The notes under the pieces are model-generated. The model was not told where the DNA came from. It did not search any database and saw only the letters and a program-made list of their open reading frames with translations. Position numbers and translations under genes: made by a program. Source: Dehalococcoidia bacterium (GTDB lineage: Bacteria; Chloroflexota; Dehalococcoidia; SM23-28-2). Taken from it: a stretch of DNA of 6,791 bases. The first letter of the stretch is position 1. The number at the start of each line of letters is the position of its first letter. The DNA is taken from positions 1 to 6,791 of the forward strand of contig JALHUG010000043.1 in assembly GCA_022866185.1 (NCBI GenBank), read 5' to 3'. Below, piece by piece: positions 5,402-6,791 of the stretch.

Positions 5402-6310
5402 TCACGCGTTCAGAGCGGCCACGATGCGGGCGATCTCTTCGTTGGACTGGCCAAAGGGCTGCGCTCCCTCCAGCTTCTTGATGTCCCCTATCCGGTCTCG
5501 GATGTCCTCGACGGTGATGCCCTTCTGGGCGTTCAGGGCAATGCCCGGACCCTCTACCATGACCGCCCGCGAGAAGTAGCCGGCACCCGCTGTGAAGATG
5601 ATGCCGGTGTCGGTGCACTCCTCGGAGCACATGTAGGCCACCATGGGCGACACGTACTCGGGCTTCAGCTTCTCCACCATGTCCGGCGGCATGACCGTGG
5701 CCGTCATCCGCGTACCGGCTATGGGAGCGATGGTGTTGACCAGGATGTTGTATCGGGCGCCTTCCAGCTTGAGGGTGTGCATGAGCCCCACCAGGCCCAA
5801 CTTGGCTGCGCCGTAGTTGGCCTGGCCGAAGTTCCCGTACAGCCCGGTGTTCGAGGTGGTCATGACGATGCGGCCGTAGTTGTTCTCCCTCATGACAGGG
5901 AAGGCCGCCTTGGTCACGTTGAAGCCACCCTTCAGGTGTACCGCGATCACCTTGTCGACGTCTATCTCCTCCATCTTCATGAAGGACTTGTCGCGGAGGA
6001 TGCCGGCGTTGTTGATGAGGATGTCCAGCTTTCCGAAGGCGTCCAGGGCGGTCTTGACAATTGCCTCGCCGCCCTCCCAGGTGTCCACACCGTTGTAGTT
6101 CGCTACTGCCTCTCCCCCGGCGGCGCGGATCTCCTCCACAACCTTGTCCGCCGCAGCGCTACCGGCACCCGTGCCCTCGACTGTGCCTCCCAGGTCGTTG
6201 ACCACGACCTTAGCGCCGCGGGACGCCAGCAGAAGGGCATGTGAGCGCCCCAGTCCACCACCGGCGCCGGTGACAATGGCCACCCTTCCGTCGAATCGAA
6301 CCTCAGCCAT
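5402..6310 (-). CDS. HSD17B4/MFE-2-type (3R)-hydroxyacyl-CoA dehydrogenase (SDR)
   Basis: The protein matches the dehydrogenase domain of peroxisomal multifunctional enzyme type 2, which oxidises (3R)-hydroxyacyl-CoA to 3-ketoacyl-CoA. In the 302-residue form: TGAGGGLG (14-21), VVVNDLGG (35-42, with Asp39 indicating NAD), NNAGILRDKSF (100-110), S153, YGNFGQANY (158-166) with Y166, K170 (YGAAK), then APIAGTRMTATVMP. NDLGG, GILRDKSF and GNFGQANY are hallmarks of this subgroup. The position usually holding the tetrad Asn is His125, as in human HSD17B4. A 40-residue C-terminal tail follows, but no hydratase or SCP2 domain, so it is the dehydrogenase alone. The ATG at 6310 is preferred because GGAAGGAGG lies just upstream; an in-frame ATG at 6364 would add 18 residues with no ribosome site. 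Probably first gene of a two-gene operon with the next SDR. Confidence 0.93.
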   Translation of the reverse strand: MAEVRFDGRVAIVTGAGGGLGRSHALLLASRGAKVVVNDLGGTVEGTGAGSAAADKVVEEIRAAGGEAVANYNGVDTWEGGEAIVKTALDAFGKLDILINNAGILRDKSFMKMEEIDVDKVIAVHLKGGFNVTKAAFPVMRENNYGRIVMTTSNTGLYGNFGQANYGAAKLGLVGLMHTLKLEGARYNILVNTIAPIAGTRMTATVMPPDMVEKLKPEYVSPMVAYMCSEECTDTGIIFTAGAGYFSRAVMVEGPGIALNAQKGITVEDIRDRIGDIKKLEGAQPFGQSNEEIARIVAALNA

Positions 6311-6358
6311 TTCTGCCTCCTTCCTGAATCTCGCAATAAGAATTTCCAACCTTGGGCG

Positions 6359-6402
6359 AATCACCGCCTGGCGTCATCGACCACGACGCTCGGGCGGTGA
6401 TT
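6359..6402 (-). promoter_or_regulatory. nested inverted repeat upstream of the HSD17B4-type gene
   Basis: AATCACCGCC (6359-6368) and GGCGGTGATT (6393-6402) are perfect 10-bp inverted arms. Inside them GCGTC (6371-6375) pairs with GACGC (6385-6389). The structure ends 48 bases before the start codon and overlaps a possible minus-strand -10 element, TCTAAT (6405-6400), which lacks a good -35. It could be a paired operator site or a structured leader; no T tract supports termination. Confidence 0.45.
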
Positions 6403-6447
6403 AGATTGTTCAGCCGAGCACGATCTTACCACCAGAGTCGCTAAGCG

Positions 6448-6470
6448 AAAATCCCCCAAAATGTTGGGGG
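6448..6470 (-). terminator. terminator-like hairpin, minus strand
   Basis: CCCCCAA (6453-6459) and TTGGGGG (6464-6470) form a 7-bp stem with a four-base loop. Read on the minus strand the stem is followed by ATTTT. It lies downstream of the gene ending at 6663 and upstream of the HSD17B4-type gene, where a terminator is expected. The T tract is short, so efficiency is uncertain. Confidence 0.45.
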
Positions 6471-6490
6471 CGGTTCGCCGTTGAGGGCTT

Positions 6491-6558
6491 AATTCTCGAC
6501 CCCCGCCTGTCCTCCGAAGGCGGATGCGCCTCCGGCGCAAAGGCGGGGGCATCGAATT
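6491..6558. repeat. long imperfect palindrome with two inner hairpins
   Basis: AATTC plus CCCCCGCCT (6491-6508) pairs with AGGCGGGGG plus GAATT (6541-6558) around a symmetric four-base internal loop. The interior holds TCCG-AAGG-CGGA (6513-6524) and TGCGCC-TCC-GGCGCA (6525-6539). The fold would be a three-way junction, unlike a simple terminator. It resembles dispersed intergenic palindromes, but copy number cannot be judged from one window. Confidence 0.65.
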
Positions 6559-6560
6559 CG

Positions 6561-6595
6561 CCCCCATGCCCCAGCCTTCAGGCTGGGGTTGGGGG
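6561..6595. repeat. 14-bp interrupted stem-loop
   Basis: CCCCAGCC (6569-6576), loop TTCA, GGCTGGGG (6581-6588) form a perfect 8-bp stem. CCCCCA (6561-6566) and TGGGGG (6590-6595) extend it by six pairs. No T tract follows on either strand. It directly abuts the preceding palindrome, suggesting a composite repeat. Confidence 0.6.
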
Positions 6596-6662
6596 TGAAC
6601 CCAGGAGTCCAGAACCGACAAAACACGAATCAGCCCCAAAATGTTGACCAATCCGGCCCTCC

Positions 6663-6791
6663 CTATGGCCCCAGGTAGGTGGATAGCCCCTCTCTGAGGG
6701 ACGTGAGCCGCAGGCCGAGGGTCTCCACCAGCTCCGAGCTGTCGGCCAGGGCATCCATGGTTATGAAGTCGATAGCATCGGGCGTGAGAGG
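6663..6791 (-). CDS. C-terminal tail of an NDUFA9-like/atypical-SDR NAD(P)-binding protein, truncated by the window edge
   Basis: On the minus strand the frame is open from the right edge (6791) to a TAG at 6665-6663, giving 42 visible residues with no start in the window. It contains LTPDAIDFITMDALADSSEL and ends REGLSTYLGP. This pattern (a Thr-Pro-Asp-x-[IV]-x-F segment, an alternating helix, then EGL.TYL at the very end) is what I would expect at the C terminus of NAD(P)H-binding epimerase-like proteins of the complex-I NDUFA9 type. The Rossmann domain lies outside the window, so the family call is tentative, although the coding nature looks good. It is transcribed toward the SDR pair but separated from it by about 350 bp of hairpin-rich DNA, so probably a separate unit. 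Confidence 0.65.
   Translation of the reverse strand, partial: PLTPDAIDFITMDALADSSELVETLGLRLTSLREGLSTYLGP

Noticed and set aside
6311..6364. ATG at 6364 as the start of the HSD17B4-type gene
   Set aside because: No ribosome site, and the start at 6310 has GGAAGGAGG and begins exactly where the family begins.
6453..6595. CRISPR array
   Set aside because: The repeats are palindromes of different sequence without regular spacers.
6361..6651. 96-codon minus-strand frame through the intergenic repeats
   Set aside because: Its Arg/Pro-rich translation comes entirely from palindromic repeats and it has no ribosome site or family resemblance.

Overview
This is a GC-rich bacterial window dominated by central and lipid metabolism, with an accessory-looking stretch in the middle. 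No marker gene fixes the taxon. An alpha-beta fused 2-oxoacid:ferredoxin oxidoreductase, a Thr/Ala/Pro-linker lipoprotein with a 'YPGA' start to its mature domain, an HSD17B4-type SDR dehydrogenase and palindrome-rich intergenic repeats together suggest an uncultured Chloroflexota (Dehalococcoidia-like) genome. That assignment is an inference, not a demonstration.

Layout. Positions 1-2012 (+) hold the 3' part of a fused alpha/beta subunit of a pyruvate-type 2-oxoacid:ferredoxin oxidoreductase, whose start lies outside the window. Positions 2013-2317 are non-coding: two small hairpins, a REP-like palindromic cluster (2107-2199) and a good promoter. Positions 2318-2875 (+) encode a small lipoprotein of unknown function. 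Positions 2876-3118 carry a possible 18-codon micro-ORF, a strong sigma70-type promoter and a 15-bp palindrome just before the next ribosome binding site. Positions 3119-4297 (+) encode a stand-alone DGQHR-domain protein, the least understood gene here. It converges, with a 20-bp gap, on a complete tRNA-Thr(CGT) gene at 4318-4392 (-).

From 4472 to the right edge everything reads on the minus strand. In transcription order there is the C-terminal tail of an NDUFA9-like/atypical-SDR protein (6791-6663), then a 350-bp intergenic region full of nested hairpins (one terminator-like), then an HSD17B4/MFE-2-type 3-hydroxyacyl-CoA dehydrogenase (6310-5402), and then a second classical SDR (5266-4472). 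The two SDRs are probably co-transcribed and fit fatty-acid or other acyl-CoA oxidation.

How they fit together: the ferredoxin oxidoreductase oxidises a 2-oxoacid to an acyl-CoA and the SDR pair handles hydroxyacyl/ketoacyl intermediates, so both ends are CoA-linked catabolism. The lipoprotein and the DGQHR gene have their own promoters and are not obviously tied to either pathway. The best leads are the orphan DGQHR gene with its promoter/palindrome arrangement beside a tRNA, and the structured repeats at 2107-2199 and 6453-6646.
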